Positions 19,499 to 27,149 of a stretch of 64,000 nucleotides of DNA are shown piece by piece. This DNA is from Flavobacteriales bacterium. Lineage in GTDB: Bacteria; Bacteroidota; Bacteroidia; Flavobacteriales_C; GCA-002722245. The DNA lies in the NCBI GenBank assembly GCA_023251095.1, contig JAHEZL010000010.1, positions 60,066-124,065 on the forward strand, read 5' to 3'. A model generated the notes under the pieces. The model saw only the letters and a list, made by a program, of their open reading frames with translations. It searched no databases and was not told the DNA's origin. Each line of letters opens with the position of its first letter. Within the stretch, counting starts at the first letter, position 1. A program made the position numbers and the translations under genes.

Positions 19499-19523
19499 GC
19501 GTTTAAATTAAAAAATAAGTCAC

Positions 19524-19979
19524 GTGGATACATTAAGTTACAGAACAATTTCAGCGAACAGCAAAACTGCTAGAAAGCAGTGGGTAGTAGTAGATGCTGA
19601 CGGACAGAACCTAGGAAGATTGGCTTCACAAGTGGCCAAAATGATCCGTGGAAAACACAAAACAAATTACACTCCTCACGTTGACTGTGGAGACAATGTA
19701 ATTGTAATCAATGCAGCGAAAGTTGAGTTGAGCGGTGCCAAATGGGATGAAAAAGACTATATCCGTTACACAGGATACCCGGGTGGACAAAGAATTCTTT
19801 CTGCAAGAGAGGTTCACGCTAAAAGACCAACCGCTTTAATTGAAAAAGCAGTAAAAGGTATGCTTCCAAAAAATAAATTGGGTAACACTTTGTTCACCAA
19901 TCTATATGTATATGCAGGTGCTGAGCACAAGCAAGAAGCACAACAACCGGTAGTAATCAATATCAACGAAATTAAATAA
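19524..19979 (+). CDS. rplM: 50S ribosomal protein L13
   Basis: L13 is an early assembly protein of the large subunit. The 151-residue protein starts from GTG (MDTLSYRTISANSKTARKQWVVVDADGQNLGRL) and contains WVVVDADGQNLGRLAS, GDNVIVINAAK and VKGMLPKNKLG, all standard for L13. The GTG is chosen because MDTLSY is the usual N-terminus of the family in Bacteroidota, and no ATG fits. It is the first gene of rplM-rpsI-rpsB-tsf. Confidence 0.97.
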   Translation: MDTLSYRTISANSKTARKQWVVVDADGQNLGRLASQVAKMIRGKHKTNYTPHVDCGDNVIVINAAKVELSGAKWDEKDYIRYTGYPGGQRILSAREVHAKRPTALIEKAVKGMLPKNKLGNTLFTNLYVYAGAEHKQEAQQPVVININEIK

Positions 19980-19984
19980 TCCAC

Positions 19985-20371
19985 ATGGAAGTTATCAATA
20001 CTATTGGAAGAAGAAAATCCTCTGTAGCTAGGATTTACATGAAAGAAGGAAGCGGAGTGATCACTGTAAACGAAAGAGAAGCAGCGGACTATTTCCCAAC
20101 TACAATTCTTCAATACAAATTAAACCAAGCTTTGAAAATTGCTGATTTAGAAGGCAAATTCGATATCACTATCAATGTAGCCGGCGGTGGAATCACCGGT
20201 CAAGTTGAGGCTATCCGTATGGGTATGGCCAGAGCATTGCAAGAATTTGATGCCGAATTAAGAGGCCCTTTGAAGAAAGAAGGCTTGTTTACAAGAGACC
20301 AAAGAGAAGTGGAAAGAAAGAAACCGGGTCAAAAGAAAGCAAGAAAGAGATTCCAATTTAGTAAACGTTAA
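19985..20371 (+). CDS. rpsI: 30S ribosomal protein S9
   Basis: The 128-residue S9 starts MEVINTIGRRKSSVARIYM and ends in the basic KKPGQKKARKRFQFSKR, whose terminal lysine-arginine tail reaches the P site of the ribosome. The segment VNVAGGGITGQVEAIRMGMARAL is the typical core. It follows rplM after 5 bp in the usual L13-S9 pair. Confidence 0.98.
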   Translation: MEVINTIGRRKSSVARIYMKEGSGVITVNEREAADYFPTTILQYKLNQALKIADLEGKFDITINVAGGGITGQVEAIRMGMARALQEFDAELRGPLKKEGLFTRDQREVERKKPGQKKARKRFQFSKR

Positions 20372-20401
20372 TATTCAACAATCAATTATAAAACTGTTTC
20401 G

Positions 20402-21184
20402 ATGGCTAAGGCGACTTACAAAGAATTATTAGATGCAGGAGTACACTTCGGGCATTTGACTAGAAAATGGAATCCGAATATGGCTCCGTATATCTTCATG
20501 GAGAAAAACGGAATCCACATTATAGATTTAAATAAAACGATTGGAAAACTGGATGAAGCTTCTGCCGCTTTGAGACAGATTGCCAAATCAGGGAAAAAAA
20601 TCCTTTTTGTTGCTACAAAGAAACAAGCTAAAGAAATAGTTGCTGCAAGAGTTAAAGCTGTTGGAATGCCTTACGTTACTGAAAGATGGCCGGGTGGTAT
20701 GTTGACCAACTTCGCTACTATCCGTAAAGCGGTTAAGAAAATGGGCGCTATTGATAAAATGGCTACTGACGGTACTTTCGATAACATGTCGAAAAAAGAA
20801 AGACTGAGCATCATGCGTATGAGAGAGAAACTGGATCGTAACTTAGGATCTATCTCTGACTTGAGCCGTTTGCCGGGTGCTTTATTCATTGTTGATATTC
20901 ACAAAGAAAATATTGCTGTACAAGAAGCAATCAAATTAGGTATCCCAACTTTCGGTATCGTTGATACCAACTCTGATCCAAATACTGTTGACTTTGCAAT
21001 CCCTGCAAATGACGACAGCTCTAAATCTGTAGATCTTCTTTTATCTGTAGTTTGCGCAGCGGTTGCTGAAGGACTGGAAGAAAGAAAAGCGATCAAAGGA
21101 TCTAAGAAAGATGAAGACGAAGACAAAGTAGAAGTTACTGCAGCAGCGAAAGAAGAAGCTACTACAGCAGAAGGAGAAGAATAA
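20402..21184 (+). CDS. rpsB: 30S ribosomal protein S2
   Basis: The 260-residue S2 carries LLDAGVHFGHLTRKWNPNMAPYIF, ERWPGGMLTNFATIRKAVKKM and PGALFIVDIHKENIAVQEAIKLGIPTFGIVDTNSDP. The tail is acidic and Ala/Glu-rich (DEDEDKVEVTAAAKEEATT), longer than in E. coli but common in Bacteroidota. It sits 30 bp after rpsI and 18 bp before tsf. Confidence 0.98.
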   Translation: MAKATYKELLDAGVHFGHLTRKWNPNMAPYIFMEKNGIHIIDLNKTIGKLDEASAALRQIAKSGKKILFVATKKQAKEIVAARVKAVGMPYVTERWPGGMLTNFATIRKAVKKMGAIDKMATDGTFDNMSKKERLSIMRMREKLDRNLGSISDLSRLPGALFIVDIHKENIAVQEAIKLGIPTFGIVDTNSDPNTVDFAIPANDDSSKSVDLLLSVVCAAVAEGLEERKAIKGSKKDEDEDKVEVTAAAKEEATTAEGEE

Positions 21185-21202
21185 TCTTATATAACATTTA
21201 AC

Positions 21203-22036
21203 ATGGCAACAGTAGAAATCAGCGCGAAAGATGTAATGAAATTACGCACGCAAACAGGCGCGGGCATGATGGATTGTAAAAAAGCATTGGCAGAGGCAGA
21301 CGGAAATTTTGAAACTGCAATTGATATCCTTAGAAAACAAGGTCAGAAATTAGCTAACAAAAGAGCCGACAGAGATGCTACTGAAGGTTTTGTTTTTGCA
21401 AAATCAAGTGCCGATAATAAAAAAGCTTTCATCATTGTATTGAATTGCGAAACCGACTTCGTTGCTAAAAACGAAAGCTTCGGAAACTTAGTAGCTCAGT
21501 TTGCTGATGCGGCTTTGGCTGCTAACGCAACAACTTTGGAACAAGTTTTAGCTTTGCCTTTCGGCGATGTTACTATCGGTGAAAAAGTAATTGAACAAGT
21601 TGGTGTAATCGGTGAAAAACTAGAGATCTCTTACTTTGAAGCAGTTCAAGGCGAGCAAGTATATTCTTACAACCACCCGGGTAACAGAACAGCAGCTATC
21701 CTTGCAGTTAACGTTGCAGTAGATGTTGAAGTGGTTAAAAACGTTGCAATGCAAATTGCTGCAATGAACCCTGTTTCTATTGATAAAGGAGATTGTCCTC
21801 AATCTGTAATTGAAAAAGAAATTGAAATTGCTAAAGAATTGTTGAGACAAGAAGGTAAAGCTGAAGACATGATTGATAAAATCGCTCAAGGCAAATTAAC
21901 TCGTTTCTTTAAAGACAGTACTTTATTGAATCAGGATTTTATTAAAGACAACAAACAAACTGTTGGTCAGTACCTCAAGTCGGTAAACAAAGACTTGACC
22001 GTTATTGCCTTCAAGAGATATTCATTGGCTGATTAA
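21203..22036 (+). CDS. tsf: Elongation factor Ts
   Basis: EF-Ts exchanges GDP for GTP on EF-Tu. The 277-residue protein has the N-terminal module VMKLRTQTGAGMMDCKKALAEADG and the core with CETDFVAKNESF and MQIAAMNPVS. The length is normal. It ends the ribosomal operon, with a terminator at 22049-22086. Confidence 0.98.
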   Translation: MATVEISAKDVMKLRTQTGAGMMDCKKALAEADGNFETAIDILRKQGQKLANKRADRDATEGFVFAKSSADNKKAFIIVLNCETDFVAKNESFGNLVAQFADAALAANATTLEQVLALPFGDVTIGEKVIEQVGVIGEKLEISYFEAVQGEQVYSYNHPGNRTAAILAVNVAVDVEVVKNVAMQIAAMNPVSIDKGDCPQSVIEKEIEIAKELLRQEGKAEDMIDKIAQGKLTRFFKDSTLLNQDFIKDNKQTVGQYLKSVNKDLTVIAFKRYSLAD

Positions 22037-22048
22037 TTATCAGTTAAA

Positions 22049-22086
22049 CAAAAAAAGAGAGAAATTTAATTCTCTCTTTTTTTTTG
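22049..22086 (+). terminator. Terminator after tsf
   Basis: AAAAAGAGAGAA and TTCTCTCTTTTT form a 12-bp stem with a loop of about 5 nt, followed by a run of T. It ends the rplM-tsf unit before pyrH. Confidence 0.88.
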
Positions 22087-22120
22087 CATATTAGTGAACC
22101 CTATTAAAAAACTATAAGAA

Positions 22121-22828
22121 ATGAAGTACAAAAGAATCCTTTTAAAACTCAGTGGAGAAGCCTTAATGGGTGAAAATCAATATGGTATTGATGCCAACCG
22201 ACTATTGCAATACGCAAAAGAAATTTCCACTATAGTTGAACAAGGAATTGAAGTAGCTATTGTTATCGGAGGTGGAAATATTTACCGTGGAATCAATGCC
22301 GAAAAATCAGGCATCGACAGAGTACAAGGTGATCACATGGGAATGTTGGCAACAATGATCAACAGCTTGGCTTTACAGGCAACTCTGGAAAAAATAAACA
22401 TCAAAACAAGATTGCTTTCTGCTATTGTAATGGATCAGGTTGCTGAACCTTACATCAGAAGAAGAGCTGTTCGCCATTTGGAAAAAGGTCGGGTTGTTAT
22501 TTTTGGTGCCGGGACCGGAAATCCATATTTTACAACAGATACAGCTGCTTCCTTAAGAGCCATTGAAATTGAAGCCGATGTGATTTTAAAAGGAACACGA
22601 GTAGACGGAATTTATACTGCCGATCCTGAAAAAGATCCTACAGCCACCAAATATTCTAAAGTAACTTTCACTGAAGTGTATGAAAAAGGCTTGAATGTTA
22701 TGGATTTAACGGCATTCACACTGTGTAAAGAAAACAAACTCCCTATCATCGTATTTGACATGAACAAACCGGGTAACCTCGGCAAAGTAATTCAGGGAGA
22801 AGAAGTAGGAACTTTAGTAGAATTCTAA
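22121..22828 (+). CDS. pyrH: UMP kinase
   Basis: PyrH phosphorylates UMP to UDP. The 235-residue protein of the amino-acid-kinase fold shows [49 protein letters not shown] and [23 protein letters not shown], all diagnostic of bacterial UMP kinase. It starts 35 bp after the tsf terminator, so it needs its own promoter. I did not find a convincing one. frr follows after 34 bp. Confidence 0.98.
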   Translation: MKYKRILLKLSGEALMGENQYGIDANRLLQYAKEISTIVEQGIEVAIVIGGGNIYRGINAEKSGIDRVQGDHMGMLATMINSLALQATLEKINIKTRLLSAIVMDQVAEPYIRRRAVRHLEKGRVVIFGAGTGNPYFTTDTAASLRAIEIEADVILKGTRVDGIYTADPEKDPTATKYSKVTFTEVYEKGLNVMDLTAFTLCKENKLPIIVFDMNKPGNLGKVIQGEEVGTLVEF

Positions 22829-22862
22829 ACGAATTTTATATTTTTATCAAAATAATTTTACC

Positions 22863-23426
22863 ATGGAACAAGAGATAAAAAAAACACTCGCTGCCGCTGA
22901 AGAAGTGATGAATAAAGCGATTGAGCGAATGGAAAAAGAATTGGTGAGAGTACGTGCCAACAAAGCCACACCATCAATGATCGACAGTGTAAAAGTTGAT
23001 TATTACGGAAGTATGGTTCCTATTTCACAGGTAGCCAACGTAAATACTCCTGATGCAAGAACTTTAAGTGTTCAGCCTTGGGAAAAAGGAATGCTCACTC
23101 CAATTGCCAAAGCAATTACAGATGCAAACCTTGGATTAAACCCACAAAACAACGGTGACGTAATTATTATTTCTATTCCGCCACTCACTGAAGAAAGAAG
23201 AAAAGCATTGGTAAAACAATGTAAAACCATAGCCGAAGATGCAAAAGTAAGCATCCGTCAGGGCCGAAAAGAAGCCAATGAAAGCATCAAAATCATTCAG
23301 AAAAATGGTTTACCGGAAGATTTAGCCAAGAAAGCAGAAACCACTTCTCAGGATATTACCAATAAATTTATCGCTACAGTTGATAGAGTTATTGCTGAGA
23401 AGGAAAAAGAGATAATGACGGTTTAA
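22863..23426 (+). CDS. frr: Ribosome recycling factor
   Basis: RRF splits post-termination ribosomes together with EF-G. The 187-residue protein has MEKELVRVRANKATPSMIDSVKVDYYGSMVPISQVANV, the hinge near SVQPWEKGM and the C-terminal three-helix bundle. The length is normal. It is co-transcribed with pyrH and followed by a terminator at 23445-23475. Confidence 0.98.
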   Translation: MEQEIKKTLAAAEEVMNKAIERMEKELVRVRANKATPSMIDSVKVDYYGSMVPISQVANVNTPDARTLSVQPWEKGMLTPIAKAITDANLGLNPQNNGDVIIISIPPLTEERRKALVKQCKTIAEDAKVSIRQGRKEANESIKIIQKNGLPEDLAKKAETTSQDITNKFIATVDRVIAEKEKEIMTV

Positions 23427-23444
23427 ATAAGAAATACTCAAATG

Positions 23445-23475
23445 AAAATCCTCGTCAACCGACGGGGATTTTTGT
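23445..23475 (+). terminator. Terminator after frr
   Basis: AAATCCTCGTC and GACGGGGATTT pair (one G-U) around an AACC loop and are followed by T residues. Confidence 0.85.
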
Positions 23476-23483
23476 TTTAAAAC

Positions 23484-23641
23484 AAATCCCTCTGCCTGCA
23501 CACAGAATTCCTTCGCACCTCCCTTTTTCAAAGGGAGAGGCCCACTTCCTGAAAAACATTATTCGAGAATGAATGAGTAGCGCACTTCTCCCTTTGAAAA
23601 AGGGAGGTGCGAAGGAATTCTGTGTGCAGGCAGAGGGATTT
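23484..23641. repeat. 158-bp inverted-repeat element (55-bp perfect arms), MITE/REP-like
   Basis: The two arms, 23484-23538 and 23587-23641, are exact reverse complements over 55 bp, with a 48-bp spacer. Inside each arm CTCCCTTT and AAAGGGAG form a smaller hairpin, so the element could fold as a branched structure. It contains no open reading frame and fills the gap between the frr terminator and the convergent glutathione peroxidase gene. Its last two bases are part of that gene's stop codon. This is typical of non-autonomous intergenic repeats in Bacteroidota. Confidence 0.85.
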
Positions 23642-24212
23642 ATTTCAAAGCAGAGATAATTTTCTCATCCATCGGCGTTGTTCCCGAAGAAAAAACATGA
23701 GTCAATGTACCTTCTTCATTGATCAGATACTTCCCGAAATTCCAGGTTGGAGCATTATTATTCCAACCATTTTTAGTGGAATCCGACAACCATGTAAATA
23801 CTTCATTCTGATCTTTTCCTTTCTCCACAGAGCTTTTCAAAGCCAAAGGAAAAGTAACGCCATAATTCAGTTTGCAAAACTCAGCGATTTCTTTGTCCTC
23901 ACCCGGTTCCTGTCCGCCAAAGTTATTAGCCGGAAAACCAATAACGATCAGCTTTCCTTTATATATCTGTGAGAGTTTTTCCAAATCTTCGTATTGCTTC
24001 GTAAAACCGCATTCGCTGGCAGTATTCACAATTAAAATTTTCTTTCCCTTCAAAGATTGAAAAGACAAAATTGTTCCATCGTTCATTGTTGTTTTCAATG
24101 TATAAAAAGAAACTTTCGGTTTTTTAGAATTTTGATTGGAACCGGCATCTGCACACATAAAACCGAAGAAAATAGTAAAAAGAAAAATGCTTACGAGACC
24201 AATGAATTTCAT
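23640..24212 (-). CDS. Glutathione peroxidase family protein (secreted, Cys type)
   Basis: This 190-residue thiol peroxidase reduces hydroperoxides, usually with thioredoxin in bacteria. The catalytic motif is NTASECGFTKQYEDLEKL with Cys68 in place of selenocysteine, followed by GFPANNFGGQEPG (Gln) and WNFGKYLI (Trp, Asn), completing the tetrad. I start it at 24212 (MKFIGLVSIFLFTIFFGF) because this gives an export signal. The longer frame would run into tRNA-Leu. Only 12 bp separate the start from the 3' end of the tRNA, so the two are probably on one transcript. A 158-bp inverted repeat abuts the stop codon. Confidence 0.9.
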   Translation of the reverse strand: MKFIGLVSIFLFTIFFGFMCADAGSNQNSKKPKVSFYTLKTTMNDGTILSFQSLKGKKILIVNTASECGFTKQYEDLEKLSQIYKGKLIVIGFPANNFGGQEPGEDKEIAEFCKLNYGVTFPLALKSSVEKGKDQNEVFTWLSDSTKNGWNNNAPTWNFGKYLINEEGTLTHVFSSGTTPMDEKIISALK

Positions 24213-24224
24213 ATTAAAGTTTTG

Positions 24225-24306
24225 TGCCCGAAGAGAGACTCGAACTCTCAAGTATTGCTACAACGGCTTCTGAGACCGCAACGTTTACCAATTTCGCCAT
24301 CCGGGC
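24225..24306 (-). tRNA. tRNA-Leu (CAG)
   Basis: The minus strand folds as a class II tRNA: acceptor GCCCGGA/TTCGGGC with discriminator A, a D-arm with GGCGAAATTGGTAAACG, anticodon loop CTCAGAA (CAG) on a stem with G-U pairs at both ends, a long variable arm and T-arm GAGAGTTCGAGTCTCTC. CCA is not encoded. It decodes CUG and lies directly upstream of the glutathione peroxidase gene. Confidence 0.93.
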
Positions 24307-24322
24307 TAATAAAATTCCGAAC

Positions 24323-24353
24323 AAAAAACCCCAACCAAAATCGGCCGGGGTTT
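24323..24353 (-). terminator. Terminator-like hairpin between the two tRNA-Leu genes
   Basis: On the minus strand AAACCCCGGCC pairs with GGTTGGGGTTT (G-U pairs included) and is followed by a T-run. It lies between tRNA-Leu(UAG) and tRNA-Leu(CAG) and would attenuate read-through into the second tRNA and gpx. Confidence 0.7.
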
Positions 24354-24354
24354 G

Positions 24355-24436
24355 TGCCCATGGAGGGACTCGAACCCCCATGCCTTGCGGCGCCAGATCC
24401 TAAGTCTGGTGCGTCTGCCAATTTCGCCACATGGGC
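24355..24436 (-). tRNA. tRNA-Leu (UAG)
   Basis: A class II tRNA with perfect acceptor GCCCATG/CATGGGC, discriminator A, anticodon stem CCAGA/TCTGG, loop CTTAGGA (anticodon TAG), a variable arm of class II length and T-arm GGGGGTTCGAGTCCCTC. CCA is not encoded. Confidence 0.96.
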
Positions 24437-24449
24437 AATGAACGGGCGT

Positions 24450-24457
24450 CAAAGATA
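24450..24457 (-). promoter_or_regulatory. -7 element for the tRNA-Leu transcript
   Basis: On the minus strand TATCTTTG matches TAnnTTTG exactly. Start of transcription would be near 24443, 7 nt before the mature 5' end of tRNA-Leu(UAG). The -33 region is weak. Confidence 0.6.
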
Positions 24458-24521
24458 GGTTAATTCTTCGGAAAACGAAAAAATCTGTTTATAAGATGTT
24501 ACAATCTTTTCAATTTAAAAA

Positions 24522-24552
24522 TTGCCGGAGCTTGACCGTAGCACTATCTTTA
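24522..24552 (+). promoter_or_regulatory. Promoter of the DUF3127 gene
   Basis: TTG at 24522-24524 is followed after 20 nt by TATCTTTA at 24545-24552 (one mismatch at the last base), giving a start near 24559, about 15 nt before the ATG. Confidence 0.55.
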
Positions 24553-24573
24553 GTGCACTAAAAAAAGGAAATC

Positions 24574-24921
24574 ATGCTAAGCGTAAAAGGCCGTATCAAA
24601 ATCAAGATGAACGAACAAGTCATCAGCGAAAAATTCAAAAAAAGAGAATTTGTCATCACTGATGAATCTTCTCAATATCCACAACACGTGTTGTTTCAAT
24701 TGATCCAGGACAAAACATCTTTGATTGATCAATACAAAGAAGGAGATGAAATCACTGTACATTTTAACCTTCGCGGGAGAGAATGGACTTCCCCGACAGG
24801 CGAAGTAAAATATTTCAACTCTTTGGAAGCATGGAGAATTGAAGCCGGACAAGGTGCCGCTGCAGCTGCTCCTCAAACTGCCGGAATTGAAGCTTCACAA
24901 GAAGACGATCTTCCGTTCTAA
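24574..24921 (+). CDS. DUF3127 family protein (OB-fold, SSB-like)
   Basis: This 115-residue protein belongs to DUF3127, a Bacteroidota family with an OB-like fold resembling single-stranded DNA-binding proteins. The core reads VISEKFKKREFVITDESSQYPQ, then GDEITVHFNLRGREWTSPTGEVKYFNSLEAWRIE. After an Ala/Gly/Gln-rich linker it ends in SQEDDLPF, which closely resembles the acidic C-terminal tip of SSB (DDDIPF) that recruits replication and repair proteins. No signal or membrane segment is present. It stands alone with its own promoter. Its biochemical role has not been established as far as I know. Confidence 0.85.
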   Translation: MLSVKGRIKIKMNEQVISEKFKKREFVITDESSQYPQHVLFQLIQDKTSLIDQYKEGDEITVHFNLRGREWTSPTGEVKYFNSLEAWRIEAGQGAAAAAPQTAGIEASQEDDLPF

Positions 24922-24943
24922 GGATTTACCGAATAAAAGAAAG

Positions 24944-24987
24944 CGTAAAGATTACAGAGTTTACTTTGTGATTTTTACGTTTTTTTA
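24944..24987. terminator. Convergent terminator between DUF3127 and glycosyltransferase genes
   Basis: CGTAAAGATTACAGAGT and ACTTTGTGATTTTTACG form a long imperfect stem followed on the plus strand by a T-run. Its 3' edge overlaps the last codon of the opposite gene. Confidence 0.55.
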
Positions 24988-26094
24988 TTTTACAGCTCTC
25001 CCCTTCCACTGAGGTTTTAAAACCAAAGTAGCCATAGCAGTCAATAAAATATAAAAAGGATATATCAGCGCAACAACAGGGATATAAGAAATTAAATTCT
25101 GCTGATTGGTTCTTTGCAAAACAGGCGCAGTTAGCACTGCATCCATCATCATTTTACAAATGAACATAGCCAAAACAAAAGGAAGTAAATAAGGAGAAAA
25201 CAAAAGCGATAAAATCACCAAAGCCATTATTACATTGTATAAACCGATAAAAGCAGTAAGCATTTTTGCCGACAAGCGATAACCCTTGCTCTTTCCCGCC
25301 CAGCGCACTCTTTGCTGCAATAATTCATTTAAATTTTCAGGAGCCTGCGTACTCACCAACGCAGAAATTTCACTATTGAATCCTATACTTTTGGCACCAA
25401 ATTTTTGAGCGATTTTTTGCAATAAAAAAACATCATCTCCCGACACAAAATTATCGCCGCTATATCCGTTCACTGCCTGAAAAGCATCTTTGCGAAATAA
25501 AAAATTAGTGCCGTTGGCCAGCACCGGAAATCCTGAATTGATCCCTCCTGCTGTAATTCCCATGAGGGAACACATTTCAATATTCAGAAATTTATTTAAA
25601 AACCCTTCCTGCTCTTTGTATTTCACCAAGCCTCCCATCGCCTGAAATCCACCATTCACAGCATTAAGCAGCATTGATTCCAACCATGTAACAGGAGCAG
25701 TACTATCGGCATCCAAAAGAATAATGTAAGGAAACTGAGCCTCTTCCACTCCTTTGCTAATGGCAGCTTTCTTGCCTGTTGTATCTGTCAGTTGCAATAA
25801 TTTAGCATTGGCCAATTGTGCTTTATGAAACACTTCCACTGAGTTATCCTCACTGTGATCATCCACAAAAATAAATTCATAAGGAAGAGCAGCGCAATTC
25901 AGATTTTTCAATGATTGTATGCATGCAGGAAGATTATTGGCTTCATTTCTAAAAGAAATAAGTACCGAAATTCCTTCTGTGTTTTTTACAGAATCAGCTC
26001 TTTTTATTTTTTTAGTCCAGCCGTACCAATGCAGTAAAATCACTACCGAATAAGAAAAAGTGAAGAGCATCAATATGGGGAAGAAAAAACTCAT
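24985..26094 (-). CDS. Family 2 glycosyltransferase, membrane bound
   Basis: This 369-residue protein is a GT-A fold glycosyltransferase of family 2. An N-terminal membrane helix (FFPILMLFTFSYSVVILLHW) is followed by ISVLISFRNEANNLPACIQSL, FIFVDDHSEDNS, LLDADSTAPVTWL (DxD-like), FVSGDDVFLLQKIA and QQRVRWAGKSKGY, which is the QxxRW signature of processive or membrane GT2 enzymes. Two to three membrane helices follow at the C-terminus. The substrate is unknown, probably an envelope glycan or glycolipid. Its start overlaps the stop of the upstream flippase-like gene (ATGA), so the two work or are at least made together. Confidence 0.9.
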   Translation of the reverse strand: MSFFFPILMLFTFSYSVVILLHWYGWTKKIKRADSVKNTEGISVLISFRNEANNLPACIQSLKNLNCAALPYEFIFVDDHSEDNSVEVFHKAQLANAKLLQLTDTTGKKAAISKGVEEAQFPYIILLDADSTAPVTWLESMLLNAVNGGFQAMGGLVKYKEQEGFLNKFLNIEMCSLMGITAGGINSGFPVLANGTNFLFRKDAFQAVNGYSGDNFVSGDDVFLLQKIAQKFGAKSIGFNSEISALVSTQAPENLNELLQQRVRWAGKSKGYRLSAKMLTAFIGLYNVIMALVILSLLFSPYLLPFVLAMFICKMMMDAVLTAPVLQRTNQQNLISYIPVVALIYPFYILLTAMATLVLKPQWKGRAVK

Positions 26095-27107
26095 TTTTCA
26101 GATTTGAATATTTTAACTCCGTATAAAAATATTGCTCCCAGCATTGCCGGAACAGCCAGATTTATCAGCCACAATACAGTGGAAGCCTGCCAAACATCAG
26201 CATCAACAATAGTGCTTTTCGAATAGGAAGAAGAATAAAAAACATGCACCAGCTCCAAGCAAATTGCGCTGCGTGTAAAACCCAATTCCAACAATGCCGA
26301 GACAGATAAAAAAGAAAGAAATAAAAATGTAATGGCAATAATTACCAATCCGTCAAACAAAGGCAAATGCACATTGAAAACCATTAAACAGAAATAAAAC
26401 TGTAATGAAAAAACCACATATCTCAACAAAGAAATAATCAGCACTTCTTTAAATAAATCGGAAGGTTTATACAAAGAAAGTACCCTGAAGTATTTCTTCC
26501 ATGCCTTTGGCAAAGGAGTTTTGTTGATCACGCTCACCAAAAAAGAAGGATTAAGCAAGGCCATCAACAAAAACAAATTTAAAATGATGATCAGCACAAT
26601 GTAGAGGTAATACCATAAAAGATGCATGTTTGTAGAGATGTCGTACATTTTAGGTAAAAAATAAACGAGCGCCAAACTGCCTAATAAAATGGTGACAAAA
26701 AGCTGAGCCATACTTCCATAAACCGTCAACACAGTACCTTTTATCCTGTTTCCGGAATCCAGATGCAACACCCTTCCAACATATTCACCCATTTTTAAAG
26801 GCATGAAAATAGAAACGGTAACTCCCGACAATACCGCTTTGTAGCTTTTAATAAAAGAAACTTTTTCTATTCTCGACATCAGGAATTTCCACTTCAATGC
26901 TTCCAGTCCCCAATTGATAAAAACCATCAGTACTGCCAGTGAAAACAAACCAATAGAACCTTGAATAGTATCCAGTGGTGACAAATTTTGAAATTCATCT
27001 TTATTCATCTCACTAAACACCTTGCTATAGATGTAGCCAAAAGAAAATAATACGATGATTATCTTTATCGCAGTGCCGAAGTACTTTATTTTTTTACTTT
27101 TATCCAT
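26091..27107 (-). CDS. Lysylphosphatidylglycerol synthase TM-domain-like (UPF0104) membrane protein
   Basis: This 338-residue protein has about seven or eight membrane helices and resembles the LPG_synthase_TM/UPF0104 family, whose members include the flippase part of MprF and the glycolipid-associated AglD-like proteins. Features are an N-terminal helix (IKIIIVLFSFGYIYSKVF), WGLEALKWKFLM, the conserved VSIFMPLKMGEYVGRVLHL and the late FTRSAICLELVHVF. I start at ATG 27107 (MDKSKKIKYFG). The 48-residue extension in the open frame lies across the promoter and ruvC start. It is translationally coupled to the GT2 gene, suggesting a role in envelope glycolipid synthesis. Confidence 0.8.
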   Translation of the reverse strand: MDKSKKIKYFGTAIKIIIVLFSFGYIYSKVFSEMNKDEFQNLSPLDTIQGSIGLFSLAVLMVFINWGLEALKWKFLMSRIEKVSFIKSYKAVLSGVTVSIFMPLKMGEYVGRVLHLDSGNRIKGTVLTVYGSMAQLFVTILLGSLALVYFLPKMYDISTNMHLLWYYLYIVLIIILNLFLLMALLNPSFLVSVINKTPLPKAWKKYFRVLSLYKPSDLFKEVLIISLLRYVVFSLQFYFCLMVFNVHLPLFDGLVIIAITFLFLSFLSVSALLELGFTRSAICLELVHVFYSSSYSKSTIVDADVWQASTVLWLINLAVPAMLGAIFLYGVKIFKSEK

Positions 27108-27117
27108 CGTCGGTTTA

Positions 27118-27149
27118 CAAGAATACTTCAAGTTATTGAATTTGTCAAA
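27118..27149 (-). promoter_or_regulatory. Promoter of the UPF0104-glycosyltransferase operon
   Basis: On the minus strand TTTG (27149-27146) is followed after 20 nt by TATTCTTG (27125-27118), one mismatch from TAnnTTTG. Transcription would begin near 27111, only a few nt before the ATG. The -33 lies inside the first codons of divergent ruvC. Confidence 0.45.

Noticed and set aside
23607..23972. 121-codon plus-strand frame over the inverted repeat and gpx
   Set aside because: It is antisense to gpx, whose catalytic motifs are clear, and starts inside the repeat.
24255..24285. Glu (CTC) reading of the first tRNA-Leu anticodon
   Set aside because: The other register would put a cytosine at position 33; the long variable arm and A73 discriminator support Leu(CAG).
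24057..24458. 133-codon frame crossing both tRNA-Leu genes
   Set aside because: The region is fully explained by the two tRNAs and the terminator between them; the frame is accidental.
27055..27141. 29-codon N-terminal extension of ruvC
   Set aside because: It is hydrophobic, antisense to the neighbouring membrane protein start, and not present in RuvC; TTG at 27142 is preferred.
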